Origin: DASWIG01 sp965371445
GTDB lineage: Bacteria; Acidobacteriota; Thermoanaerobaculia; Multivoradales; J023
Assembly (NCBI GenBank): GCA_965371445.1
Contig: CBDUYN010000007.1
Span: forward strand, 60,374 to 124,373
Length of the DNA stretch: 64,000 nucleotides
Direction: 5' to 3'
The position numbers and the translations under genes are program-made. Below the pieces are notes generated by a model that was not told the origin of the DNA, ran no database searches, and was given only the letters and a program-made list of their open reading frames with translations. Below are positions 5,506 through 13,911 of the stretch, one piece after another (the first letter of the stretch is position 1; the number at the start of each line of letters is the position of its first letter).

Positions 5506-8340
5506 TCAGCCCCCCGCGGAAGCACGGCGGCGGCGCCGTCGCCGCCACCGCAGATGACGCCGCAGCTCCTCGGCCGTCGGGCTCTCCACCTCGTCTAGGA
5601 ACGCCTCCAGCGGACCCGAGTAGAGAAGCTCCCCGCCCCCCTCGCCCCCGCCCGGTCCCAGGTCGACGATCCAATCGCCGCGCGCCACGAGGTCCAGGCT
5701 GTGCTCGACCACCACGACGCTGTGGCCGGCCTGGATCAGACGCCGCAGCGTCCGGTAGAGGAGGTCGATGTCGGCGAGGTGGAGCCCCGTCGTCGGCTCG
5801 TCGAAGAGGAAGAGGCGCGCCGTCTCGGACTTGCCGCCGTTTAGAAAGCTCGCGAGCTTCAGCCGTTGCGCCTCGCCTCCCGAAAGCGTCGAGGTGGGCT
5901 GACCCAGACGCAGGTACCCAAGCCCCACGTCGACGAGCGGCCGCAACCTTTTCACAAGGCGTTTCTGATCGTCAAAAATCTCCAAAGCACGGTCGACCGT
6001 CAGCTCCAGGGTCTCGAAGATGTTGCGGCCGCGCAAGGTGATCGCCAGGACTTCCGGCAGGAAGCGGTGCCCCTGGCAAGTGTCGCAGGTGACGGTCACC
6101 GCCGCCATGAACTGCATGTCCACCTCCTGGACGCCAGTCCCCTTGCACTCCGGGCAACGGCCGCGGTCGAGGTTGAAGGAGAAATGCCCCGGCTCGATGC
6201 GGCGGCGCCGCGCGGCCTCGGTCTGCGAAAAAACCTTTCGGATCTCGTCGTAGGCCTTGACGTAGGTCACGGGATTCGAACGCGACGAGCGTCCGAGCGG
6301 ACGCTGGTCGACCAAGACGACGTCGGCGAGGTGCTCCAGCCCGTCGAGCTCGTCGCACTCGCCGGGCTCGACGTCGACGACGCCGCGCGAGCGCTGGTAC
6401 GTGCCGTAGAGGACGTTCTCGACGAGCGTCGACTTGCCCGAGCCCGAGACCCCCGTCACCATGACGAGCGAGCCGAGGGGGATCTCGACGTCGAAGCCGC
6501 GCAGGTTGTTCGCCCGGGCACCGCGAATCGAGATGCGCGGACGCCGGCGAAGCTCCTCGTCGGCGGAGGCCAGGCCGTGCTCGCGGCGATAGCGTTCCTG
6601 GTGCTTGCGCGACGGCGTCGCCGGACGCTCGCGCAGGTAGGCGGCCGTCAGCGACGCCTCGCTTTTCAAGATCTCGGCGATCGGACCCTCGGCCACCACC
6701 TCGCCGCCGTGCTCCCCGGCCCCCGGACCCAGGTCGATGACGTGGTCGGCGCCCGCCATGATCGTCCGGTCGTGCTCGACGACAAGCACCGTGTTGCCGC
6801 GCCGGGCGAGGTCGCGGAGCAGCGCCAGGAGGCGGTCCGAGTCGCGCGGATGGAGCCCGATCGTCGGCTCGTCGAGGACGTAGAGCGTCGACGTCAGCCC
6901 CGAACCGAGGGCCGCCGCAAGCTGGATACGCTGCGCCTCGCCCCCCGAGAGGGTGCGCGCCTGGCGGTCGAGGCTCAGATAGTCGAGGCCGACCCGGTGG
7001 AGCGTCTCGAGGCGTTCGTCAAGCTGCTCGAGCAAGAAGCCCGCGGTACCACGCTCGGCGCGGGTGAAACGCTGCGCCGCAAGCCACTCGCGAAGGGCCT
7101 CGATCGACAGCTCCGTGATCTCCGGGAGCGTACGGCCCTTGAACCGTACGGCCAGGGACTCGGCCTTGAGGCGCCGTCCCCCGCACTCCGGACACGGGTT
7201 GTAGGCCCGGAACCGGGAGAGGAAGACGCGCACGTGCATCTTGTAGATGCGCCGCTCCAGGTAGGCGAAGAACTTGTCGATCGTCGTGTGGGGACCTTCG
7301 CTCCAGATCCATCGCCGGGTGGGCTCGCCGAGCTCCGCCCAGGGGACGTCGGTGGGGATGCCATGCTCCTCGCAGGCGTCGAAGAGGACGTCGTAGAGCT
7401 CTTCGTAGGCCGGGGTGTTCCAGGCGGCGATCGGGAATTGCCCGAGCGTGCGGGTGGGATCGGGGACGACGCGGGCCGGGTCGACACCGATGACGCGTCC
7501 GAAGCCCTGGCAAGTCGGGCAGGCGCCGAGCGGCGAGTTGAAGGAGAAAAGCGCCGGCACCGGCCGCGGGACGACGGCACCGCATTCGCTACAGGTGAGC
7601 TGGCGGCCGTAATAGACGCTCTCGCCGTCGGCGCTACGGGCTTCGACGGTGCCGCCGGCCAGCTGATAGGCCTCTTCGACCGCTCCGGCGAGCCGCGTCG
7701 AGGTGGTGCCGGCCTGGAAGCGGCCGAGTACGAGCGGCAGGGGGTCGAGCGCCTTTGTCCAACGGGTGCTGGGCTCCATGCGGACGACCTTGCCGTCCTC
7801 GAGGCGGCGGAAGTAGGCCTGGCGGACGAGCTCTTTGAGCTTCGGATAGGCGTTTTTCTTGGGACGCGGCAACGAGGCGACGACGAAGAAGCGTTCGCCG
7901 GCCGCGCCGTCGCGGAGCGCGTCGGCCACCTCCTGCGACGTGAAGCGCCGGACCGGGCCGTGGCCGTTCGGGCAGTGCGGCTTGCCGACGTGGGTGAAAA
8001 GCAGCCGTAGGACGTCGTGGACCTCGGTGATCGTCCCCACGGTCGAGCGCGCGTTCTTGATCGAGTTGCGGGCCACGAGCGCCACCGCCGGCAGGATGTT
8101 GTGCATCTCGTCGACGGGAGGACGCTCCATCTGCTCGAGGAACTGCCGGGCATAGGTCGACATCGACTCGACGTAGCGCCGCTGGGCCTCGGCGTAGACG
8201 GTGTCGAAAGCGAGCGAGGACTTGCCGGCGCCCGAAAGCCCGGTCACGACGGTGATCTTGCCGTGAGGGATCCGGCAGTCGATGCCCCGCAGGTTGTGGG
8301 TACGGGCGCGAACGACTTCGATGGCGGTGGGCTTCGGCAT
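5506..8340 (-). CDS. uvrA: UvrABC excinuclease subunit A
   Basis: The 944-residue protein has two ABC-type ATPase modules. Walker A motifs are GLSGAGKSS at 34-42 and GVSGSGKST near 630; signatures LSGGEAQ lie at 464-470 and about 819-825. Two zinc-binding modules are complete: Cys250/253/274/277 and Cys729/732/752/755. UvrA dimers scan DNA for bulky lesions and load UvrB in nucleotide excision repair. Length and order match ordinary UvrA, although some segments are divergent (EAQRRYVESMSTYARQFLEQ), so a UvrA paralogue is possible. The C-terminus ends in an unusual run of about eight arginines (near 931-940). Its 3' end is duplicated as a fragment at 4391-4450. It is transcribed alone, with no uvrB or uvrC near it. 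Confidence 0.93.
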   Translation of the reverse strand: MPKPTAIEVVRARTHNLRGIDCRIPHGKITVVTGLSGAGKSSLAFDTVYAEAQRRYVESMSTYARQFLEQMERPPVDEMHNILPAVALVARNSIKNARSTVGTITEVHDVLRLLFTHVGKPHCPNGHGPVRRFTSQEVADALRDGAAGERFFVVASLPRPKKNAYPKLKELVRQAYFRRLEDGKVVRMEPSTRWTKALDPLPLVLGRFQAGTTSTRLAGAVEEAYQLAGGTVEARSADGESVYYGRQLTCSECGAVVPRPVPALFSFNSPLGACPTCQGFGRVIGVDPARVVPDPTRTLGQFPIAAWNTPAYEELYDVLFDACEEHGIPTDVPWAELGEPTRRWIWSEGPHTTIDKFFAYLERRIYKMHVRVFLSRFRAYNPCPECGGRRLKAESLAVRFKGRTLPEITELSIEALREWLAAQRFTRAERGTAGFLLEQLDERLETLHRVGLDYLSLDRQARTLSGGEAQRIQLAAALGSGLTSTLYVLDEPTIGLHPRDSDRLLALLRDLARRGNTVLVVEHDRTIMAGADHVIDLGPGAGEHGGEVVAEGPIAEILKSEASLTAAYLRERPATPSRKHQERYRREHGLASADEELRRRPRISIRGARANNLRGFDVEIPLGSLVMVTGVSGSGKSTLVENVLYGTYQRSRGVVDVEPGECDELDGLEHLADVVLVDQRPLGRSSRSNPVTYVKAYDEIRKVFSQTEAARRRRIEPGHFSFNLDRGRCPECKGTGVQEVDMQFMAAVTVTCDTCQGHRFLPEVLAITLRGRNIFETLELTVDRALEIFDDQKRLVKRLRPLVDVGLGYLRLGQPTSTLSGGEAQRLKLASFLNGGKSETARLFLFDEPTTGLHLADIDLLYRTLRRLIQAGHSVVVVEHSLDLVARGDWIVDLGPGGGEGGGELLYSGPLEAFLDEVESPTAEELRRHLRWRRRRRRRASAGG

Positions 8341-8522
8341 GGGGCGCGCATCTTACCCGACCCGGCGCTTGTGCGCCTCACCTCGAACCGTCCCGGAGGT
8401 GAGGTGCCGGCTCACCGCGCCCTTGTCGGGCGGATGCCGGCTCGCGTAAGCTTGGTACCAGGCCAGCGAGGGACCAAGGAGGTCACCACGGTGACCAGCC
8501 GCTACGCGGCTGTCGGCGCTGC

Positions 8523-10994
8523 TCATTCGGCGCGTAGCATCACCAAGGGGTCCGTACGCGCCGCCCGCCAGGCGGGCAAGAGGCCGCCGAGAAGCGCCAC
8601 CGCGAAGAGGACGAGCGAGAACGTGACGTAGGTCGGTAGATCGACGGCGCTCACGCCGTAGAGCTGAGACCCCAGGACGTCCTCCAGGAAAAACAAGGCC
8701 AGAAAAAGGCCGACGGCGAGCCCGGTCCCGACCAGCCTCACCGCCTCGCCGAGGACCGTCCGGGCGAGGTCGCCGCGGCGAGCTCCGAGCGCCGCGCGGA
8801 TCCCCATCTCGCGGCTCCGGCGGCTCACCGAGTAGGCGAGCAGACCGTAGAGGCCCACCACCGCGAGCGTCAGGGCGAGGACGCCGAAAGCGCCCAGCAG
8901 TGCCGCCGAGGCCCGCTCCAGCCACAGCGCTTCGCCGACGTGCTCGTCGAGGGTGGCGACGCCGGAGAGCGGCAGGGTGGGATCGACCGCCTGGACCTCG
9001 CGGCGAAACGCCGCGAGAAGCGTCGACGGATCGCCCGCCGTCCTGACGTGGAGCGTCATCGACGAGGCCAGGCGCTGGGCGAGCGGCAGGTAGATGAAAA
9101 ACTGCTTCTCCTCGCGCAGCGCCCGGTAGCGGGCGTCGGCCACCACGCCGACGACCTCGACCGGCGGCTGGTCGGGGTAGTCAAACCGGAAGCGCCGGCC
9201 GATCGCGGGCTCGCCGGGCCACGCCGTCTCGGCCATCGTCTCGTTGACGATCGCCACCTGGAGGCCTTCGGCGTCCTCGCCGTCGGTGAAGTCGCGTCCA
9301 CGCAGGAGCGCAATGCCGACGGTTTCGAAAAAGCCCGGCGCCACGACGTTGGTGCGATGGGAAGAGCGCTCGCCGATTTCCGCCGCTTTCTCCGCACCGT
9401 CGAGGAAGACCTGGCGCGCCATCGTCGCACCGCGCAGCAGCCGACTCTCCGACAGCGCCGCGGCCTCGACCCCCGGCAAGGAGCCGGCTCGCTCCAGGAG
9501 GCGGCGGTAGCACTCGCGCGTCTGGGCATCGTCGTAACCCTGCTCGCCCGGTGCGACGCTCGCCACCAGCAGGCGGTGGCTCGCAAAGCCCAGGTCGATC
9601 GCCGTCGATTGCCGCAGGGTCTTCAAGAAAAGCCCGGCGCCGATCAGCGCCAGGAGCGTCAGGGCAACCTGCGCCACGATGGCCACGTGGCCCGGGCGCA
9701 AGGCGACGCCGGTCCGGGAGGCGGCGGCCGGCATCTCCTTCAAGCCGTCGGTGAGCTCGCCTCGCGAGGCCCTTGCCGCCGGCAGGATCCCGAAGACGAG
9801 GGCGACGAGGAAAGCCGTCGCCAGCGCGAAGCCGAAGACCCACGGGTCGGGGCTTATCCCGAGCGCGTCCGCGGAGATCTGGGGCGGCCGGTAGGACCAG
9901 AGCAGGCGCAGGGCGGCCCACGTCGCCGGCAGGCCCGCCAGGCCGCCCAGCAGGAAGAGGAGGATGTTTTCGGTCATCAGCTGACGGATCAGGCGTCCAC
10001 GGCCGGCGCCCAGGGCCTGGCGCAGGGCGAGCTCGCGCGCGCGCTCCAGGCCGCGGACGTAGAGCAGGCTCGAGACGTTCAAGCAGGCGATCACCAGGAT
10101 CGCCAGGACGGCCAGCAAGAGGTTGAGCGTGTAGCGGCTGTAGCGTTCCCGGTCGCGGGGCAGAAACGTCGATTGGAGAAGCGGCTTCGCCTTGCCGCCG
10201 TATCCTTCGAGCTCCTTGGGATGCTCGCCGGCGAGCTGCCGGGCGAGGACGTCGACCTCGGCGTCCGCCTCCTCCACGGTGACCCCCGGGGCGAGCCGGC
10301 CGACGGCGTCGAAGATCCCCACCGGACGGGCCTCGAAGTACCGCGCGTAGGGAGAGATCCGCCGAAAGGAGAGGATGGGGACGAAGACGTCCGCCGACAT
10401 CTCCAGAAACGTGCCCCGGAAGCCCGCCGGCGCGACGCCGACGACCGTCAAGCTCTCGCCGTTGACGCGCACCTGGGAGCCGACGGCGCCCGGATCGGAG
10501 CCGAAGACGCGCCTCCAGCAGCCGTAGGAGAGGACCGCCGTCGCCGGCACCGACCCCGGCGCGTCGGCCTGCGGCTCGAAGAAGCGGCCGTGGGCGGGTT
10601 CGAGGCCCAGGGTCTCGAAGTAGTTGGCGGTGACGAAGCTCGCCCATGCCCGCAGGGGCTCCGTGCCGCCCGAGAGGTTCACCTTCCACAGGTGGGAGAG
10701 GGCGAGGCTCTCGAACGAGCGGCTGCGTTCCCGGTAGTCGAGGTAGTTGGGATAGGAGAGGCTGCGCTCTCCGGCGTACTCGCCGGCCTCGTTGCGCAGC
10801 GTCTGGAAAACGGCGACGAGCCTTCCCGGGTCCTCGACCGGCAGGGGCCGCAGGAAGAGGGCGTCGAGGAGGGTGAAAACCGCCGTGTTGGCGCTGATGC
10901 CGAGGAGAAGCGAGGCCAGGGCCGCGAAGGTGAAACCGGGTCTTTTGACGAGACCCGAGAAGCCGAATCGTACGTCACGCCAGAGTCCGCTCAT
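8523..10994 (-). CDS. ABC transporter permease with duplicated MacB/FtsX modules (ADOP family)
   Basis: The protein has 823 residues from the ATG at 10994, which has an AAGGAAGG ribosome-binding site; an earlier in-frame start is less likely. The first half carries a MacB-type periplasmic domain (DALFLRPLPVEDPGRLV, then FVTANYFETLGLEPAHGRFF) and an FtsX membrane domain; the second half repeats both (GFFETVGIALLRGRDF and a final LLAYSVSRRSREMGIRAALG). This duplicated, ATPase-less permease type is very frequent in Acidobacteriota. No ATP-binding subunit lies next to it, so its role (export, or envelope mechanotransmission as in MacB) is unknown. About eight to ten hydrophobic segments are visible. 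Confidence 0.9.
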   Translation of the reverse strand: MSGLWRDVRFGFSGLVKRPGFTFAALASLLLGISANTAVFTLLDALFLRPLPVEDPGRLVAVFQTLRNEAGEYAGERSLSYPNYLDYRERSRSFESLALSHLWKVNLSGGTEPLRAWASFVTANYFETLGLEPAHGRFFEPQADAPGSVPATAVLSYGCWRRVFGSDPGAVGSQVRVNGESLTVVGVAPAGFRGTFLEMSADVFVPILSFRRISPYARYFEARPVGIFDAVGRLAPGVTVEEADAEVDVLARQLAGEHPKELEGYGGKAKPLLQSTFLPRDRERYSRYTLNLLLAVLAILVIACLNVSSLLYVRGLERARELALRQALGAGRGRLIRQLMTENILLFLLGGLAGLPATWAALRLLWSYRPPQISADALGISPDPWVFGFALATAFLVALVFGILPAARASRGELTDGLKEMPAAASRTGVALRPGHVAIVAQVALTLLALIGAGLFLKTLRQSTAIDLGFASHRLLVASVAPGEQGYDDAQTRECYRRLLERAGSLPGVEAAALSESRLLRGATMARQVFLDGAEKAAEIGERSSHRTNVVAPGFFETVGIALLRGRDFTDGEDAEGLQVAIVNETMAETAWPGEPAIGRRFRFDYPDQPPVEVVGVVADARYRALREEKQFFIYLPLAQRLASSMTLHVRTAGDPSTLLAAFRREVQAVDPTLPLSGVATLDEHVGEALWLERASAALLGAFGVLALTLAVVGLYGLLAYSVSRRSREMGIRAALGARRGDLARTVLGEAVRLVGTGLAVGLFLALFFLEDVLGSQLYGVSAVDLPTYVTFSLVLFAVALLGGLLPAWRAARTDPLVMLRAE

Positions 10995-11128
10995 GTCCTT
11001 CCTTTCGCCCTGGCGCCGATGGACCGGCCCAGAGCCTGGCAACGACCGACTCTGTCCTCCCCGAAGCGAGTCGACGTATCCTATCGCGGGAAAAGGATCG
11101 CCGGGCGAGTTGAGGTAGGATCTCCGGC

Positions 11129-11908
11129 GTGAGGTCGAGAAGCCCAAGCGACTCCTGGATCGCCTTTCGCAAGCCGCAGCGGCGTCCCCGCCTGCGGCTG
11201 TTTTGCCTGCCCTATGCCGGCGGCGGGGCCTCCATGTTCCGCACCTGGCAGGCGAGCCTTCCAGAGACGATCGAGGTGATGCCGATCCAGCCTCCGGGAC
11301 GGGAGAACCGCCTTACCGAGGCTGCCTTCACCGAGATGGAGCCTCTGGTCGAAGCCCTCTGCCAGGCGCTCGGGTCATGGCTGGACGTGCCCTTCGCTTT
11401 CTTCGGCTACAGCTTCGGGGCCCTCGTCGCCTACGAGACGGTGCTGAGGCTCCGGGCCGAGAAGGGGCTCGTGGCCGGCCATCTGCTGGTCGCCGCCCAT
11501 CGCGCACCCCAGGTCCCGAACGAGTATCGGCAGCTCTACGACCTGGACGACGACGAGTTCCGCGGCGAGCTCGAGAAGCTCGACGGCACCCCCAAGGAAG
11601 TCCTCCAGCACCCGGAGCTGATGGAGCTCATGATGCCGCTCCTGCGCGCCGATTTCTCCATCAACGACACCTACCGGATCGAGCTCGGGGAGCCGGAGCT
11701 CGGCTGTGCGATCACCGCTCTCGGCGGCATCGACGATCACGACGTCGAGCGCCGGCACCTCGAGCCCTGGCGAGAGCTGACCCGCGGCCGGTTCCGCCTG
11801 CGGATGCTTCCCGGCGGCCACTTCTTCCTCCACGAGCAGAGGGAAGCGCTGCTCGCGGCGGTCGCCGAAGAGCTTCGGCCCCTGGCGAGCTTTGACGGAG
11901 TGGGATAG
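11129..11908 (+). CDS. Type II thioesterase (surfactin/gramicidin TE family)
   Basis: The 259-residue alpha/beta hydrolase has the type II thioesterase marks: LFCLPYAGGGASMF near 24-37 with the oxyanion region, nucleophile elbow GYSFGA (Ser95), an acidic residue in GGIDDHDV, and GGHFFLHE near the C-terminus with the catalytic His. Such enzymes remove wrong acyl groups from carrier proteins of NRPS/PKS lines. The start is a GTG at 11129; no better start is visible downstream before the first conserved motif. It lies next to a regulator and an MbtH-like gene, which fits a natural-product role, but no carrier or adenylation protein is in the window. Confidence 0.92.
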   Translation: MRSRSPSDSWIAFRKPQRRPRLRLFCLPYAGGGASMFRTWQASLPETIEVMPIQPPGRENRLTEAAFTEMEPLVEALCQALGSWLDVPFAFFGYSFGALVAYETVLRLRAEKGLVAGHLLVAAHRAPQVPNEYRQLYDLDDDEFRGELEKLDGTPKEVLQHPELMELMMPLLRADFSINDTYRIELGEPELGCAITALGGIDDHDVERRHLEPWRELTRGRFRLRMLPGGHFFLHEQREALLAAVAEELRPLASFDGVG

Positions 11909-11980
11909 AGTCTTCAGCTCACCCTGCGAATGTCCAACGTCCCGGCAAGGTCCGGGAGGGCGTAAGGAGATCAGAGAGAA

Positions 11981-12442
11981 ATGAAGCTAGGCGACGTTCT
12001 AAAGAAGGAACGGGAGAACAAGGAGCTTTCCCAGGAAGAGGTCGCGGAAAAGCTCGGCATTTCCCTGGAGGAGTACCAGACGATCGAGGCGGGAGAGTCG
12101 CCGGCGGAGAGCTGGGGACCGAGGCTTGCCCAGATCGCGATCAAGCTCGAGACCCCGACGTCGCGGCTCCTCGCCGAGAGTGGCCGCTTCGAAGACACGA
12201 AACCCGGCCAGGCCGGTCCCCTGATCCAAGGTCACCGCGAGCGGCGGGAGGTGACCAAGGCCGACGTGGCGGAGTACGTCGGCATCCCGGAGGACGAGTA
12301 CGACGAGGTCGAGGCCGGGACCTCGGAGCTCGAGAAGTACGGCCCGCTCTTCCTCGGCTTCGCCGAGCAGATCGAGCAGCCGGTCTTCAACCTCTTCTAC
12401 CCCTGCGGCCTGCCGTTCCAGGAGCTCGACGACTACCCCTGA
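11981..12442 (+). CDS. Tandem XRE-type helix-turn-helix regulator
   Basis: The 153-residue protein contains two HTH_3-like units: KKERENKELSQEEVAEKLGI (about 8-27) continuing to YQTIEAGESP, and a second, more diverged one, HRERREVTKADVAEYVGIPE, followed by YDEVEAGTSE. The second copy keeps the same pattern including the final EAG turn, so it is an internal duplication. The protein is very acidic for a DNA-binding protein. An AAGGAG ribosome-binding site precedes the ATG. It lies between the thioesterase and the convergent MbtH gene and may control this group of genes (inference). The gene ends at a strong palindromic terminator. Confidence 0.85.
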   Translation: MKLGDVLKKERENKELSQEEVAEKLGISLEEYQTIEAGESPAESWGPRLAQIAIKLETPTSRLLAESGRFEDTKPGQAGPLIQGHRERREVTKADVAEYVGIPEDEYDEVEAGTSELEKYGPLFLGFAEQIEQPVFNLFYPCGLPFQELDDYP

Positions 12443-12448
12443 GCCGTG

Positions 12449-12476
12449 GTCGGGGCGCAAGGCCTTGCGCCCCGAC
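12449..12476. terminator. Perfect palindrome, bidirectional terminator
   Basis: A 28-base perfect palindrome with 14-base arms (left arm GTCGGGGCGCAAGG) sits between the convergent stops of the HTH regulator and the MbtH-like gene. It folds into a very stable GC-rich hairpin on either strand. There is no long T tract, but the position is what a shared terminator would need. Confidence 0.7.
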
Positions 12477-12492
12477 GGCCGGGCCACCGGAG

Positions 12493-12744
12493 CTATTCTT
12501 CCGAGTCCGCGTCCTCGGCGGCCCGCATCCTCACGTCCTCCTCCATCTTCTTGCGCAGGCTCAGCGGACGCATGTCGGTCCACACCTCCTCGATGTGGTC
12601 GAGGCACTCCTGCTTGGGGCCCTCCTTGCCGACGTCGTTCCAGCCGAGGGCGTTTTCGCGGTCGGCGGGCCAGATGGAGTACTGCTCCTCATGGTTGATG
12701 ACGACTTTGTAGATGGTAGTGTCTTCCTCTTCGTCCCACGACAT
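12493..12744 (-). CDS. MbtH-like protein
   Basis: The 83-residue protein carries nearly the complete MbtH signature: YKVVINHEEQYSIWPADREN, then GW-DVGK, ECLDHIEEVWTDMRPLSLRK. MbtH-like proteins bind NRPS adenylation domains and are often needed for their folding and activity. A charged N-terminus (MSWDEEED) and an acidic C-terminal extension flank the core. An AAGGAG ribosome-binding site lies 9 bases before the ATG. It is transcribed away from the SGNH/carbamoyltransferase operon and towards the regulator. An MbtH gene without an adenylation domain nearby implies that its NRPS partner is elsewhere in the genome. Confidence 0.95.
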   Translation of the reverse strand: MSWDEEEDTTIYKVVINHEEQYSIWPADRENALGWNDVGKEGPKQECLDHIEEVWTDMRPLSLRKKMEEDVRMRAAEDADSEE

Positions 12745-12868
12745 GGTTTCGTCTCCTTATGAACGGATGTCTCGTGTCGCCGCCGATCATAATCCCCTCC
12801 GGCCGCGATCTCAAGCGTTCCGCCGGCTTGACCCTGCCGCGACGGCGGCGTTAGGATGAGCGCCTCCC

Positions 12869-13900
12869 ATGGACAAGCTGCGAAAGGCCCTCGGCGTCGT
12901 TTCGGTCAACGTCGCGGTCTTGCTCGGCCTCGCGTTGCTGGCCGAAGCCGGTGCCCGCGCCTTCTGTGACCGCGAGCTCGAAGCCCTCTTCCCCGCCCCG
13001 GCGCCGCGGGCCGATTTCCCCATGATCGAGAGCCACCCGCGGCGGGGAACGGCCTTGAGACCGCTCTACCGCGACGAGCTCTACCGGATCAACCGCGACG
13101 GCTTCCGCGGCGCCGAGCTCCCCGGCGACGCCGCCGAGCGCTTCCTCCTCGCCGTCGTAGGCGACTCGACGACTTTCGGCTGGGGAGTCGGCGAAGGCGA
13201 GGACTTCCCGGCGCAGCTTCAAGCAGCGCTTCACGCCGCGGGATTTACCGCGGTCCACGTCTTGAACGCCGGCGTCCCCGGCTACACCTCGGCCCAGGCT
13301 CGCCTCTACCTGGAAGAGATCCTCGACCGGGATCCGGCGCCCGACGCCGTCCTGTTGAGCGTTCTTTGGAACGACATCTGGTACTCGACGATCACCAACT
13401 GGCACGAGGACTTCCTGGTCTTCGAAGCGCCCCGCGGCGCCGAGCGCTGGCTGCGGAGGTATTCCGGCCTTTACCGCTGCATGCTCCTCTACCGGGCCAG
13501 CGAGAGCGACCTCGTCGACGTCTGGAACGAGCCGGCCTTCCTCGCCTACCGGGCAAACCTGGAGGAGGCCTTTCGGCTCGGGCGCGACCGGGGCGTCCCC
13601 CTGGTCTTTTTCGATCCCCCTTTCGACGGCGGCCAGATGCCGGAAGCCGGGTTGAACCGTTTCCACATCGGCTACTCGAAGGAGTTTTTCCTCGACGTCG
13701 CCCGGCGTCACGTGGCGGCGGCCGAGGAGCTGGCGAAAAGCTACGGCGTCGGCGTCGCCCACCACGCCCTGTCGATGGAGCATCTTGCCCAGGGGGAGCT
13801 CTTCCTCGATCCGCTGCATCCGAACGCCGAGGGAAACCGTCTCCTGGCCCACGACCTGGCCCGCTACCTCATGGATGAGGGCCTCCTCGGTGAACCTTGA
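12869..13900 (+). CDS. SGNH/GDSL hydrolase-like protein, membrane-anchored
   Basis: The 343-residue product begins with a hydrophobic segment (about 8-25) that may be a signal anchor. It has the SGNH blocks in order: LLAVVGDSTTFGWG (Ser nucleophile), LNAGVPGYTS (Gly), LSVLWND (Asn), and FLDPLHPNAEGN (Asp/His). SGNH enzymes are esterases or O-acyl-transferring hydrolases acting on sugars or lipids. The gene ends 11 bases before the ATG of a carbamoyltransferase, whose ribosome-binding site begins at this gene's stop, so both are probably one operon with the next SGNH-like gene. The substrate is unknown; glycan or secondary-metabolite tailoring is plausible. Confidence 0.88.
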   Translation: MDKLRKALGVVSVNVAVLLGLALLAEAGARAFCDRELEALFPAPAPRADFPMIESHPRRGTALRPLYRDELYRINRDGFRGAELPGDAAERFLLAVVGDSTTFGWGVGEGEDFPAQLQAALHAAGFTAVHVLNAGVPGYTSAQARLYLEEILDRDPAPDAVLLSVLWNDIWYSTITNWHEDFLVFEAPRGAERWLRRYSGLYRCMLLYRASESDLVDVWNEPAFLAYRANLEEAFRLGRDRGVPLVFFDPPFDGGQMPEAGLNRFHIGYSKEFFLDVARRHVAAAEELAKSYGVGVAHHALSMEHLAQGELFLDPLHPNAEGNRLLAHDLARYLMDEGLLGEP

Positions 13901-13911
13901 AGGAGCCCGTG

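Noticed and set aside
5866..8010. Open frame of 714 codons antisense to uvrA
   Set aside because: Its product is Arg/Glu/Val repetitive without motifs, while the minus strand carries a complete UvrA. Long mirror frames are usual in high-GC DNA.
8940..11132. Open frame of 730 codons antisense to the ABC permease gene
   Set aside because: Highly charged low-complexity product with no domain; the minus-strand permease has all expected blocks and a ribosome-binding site.
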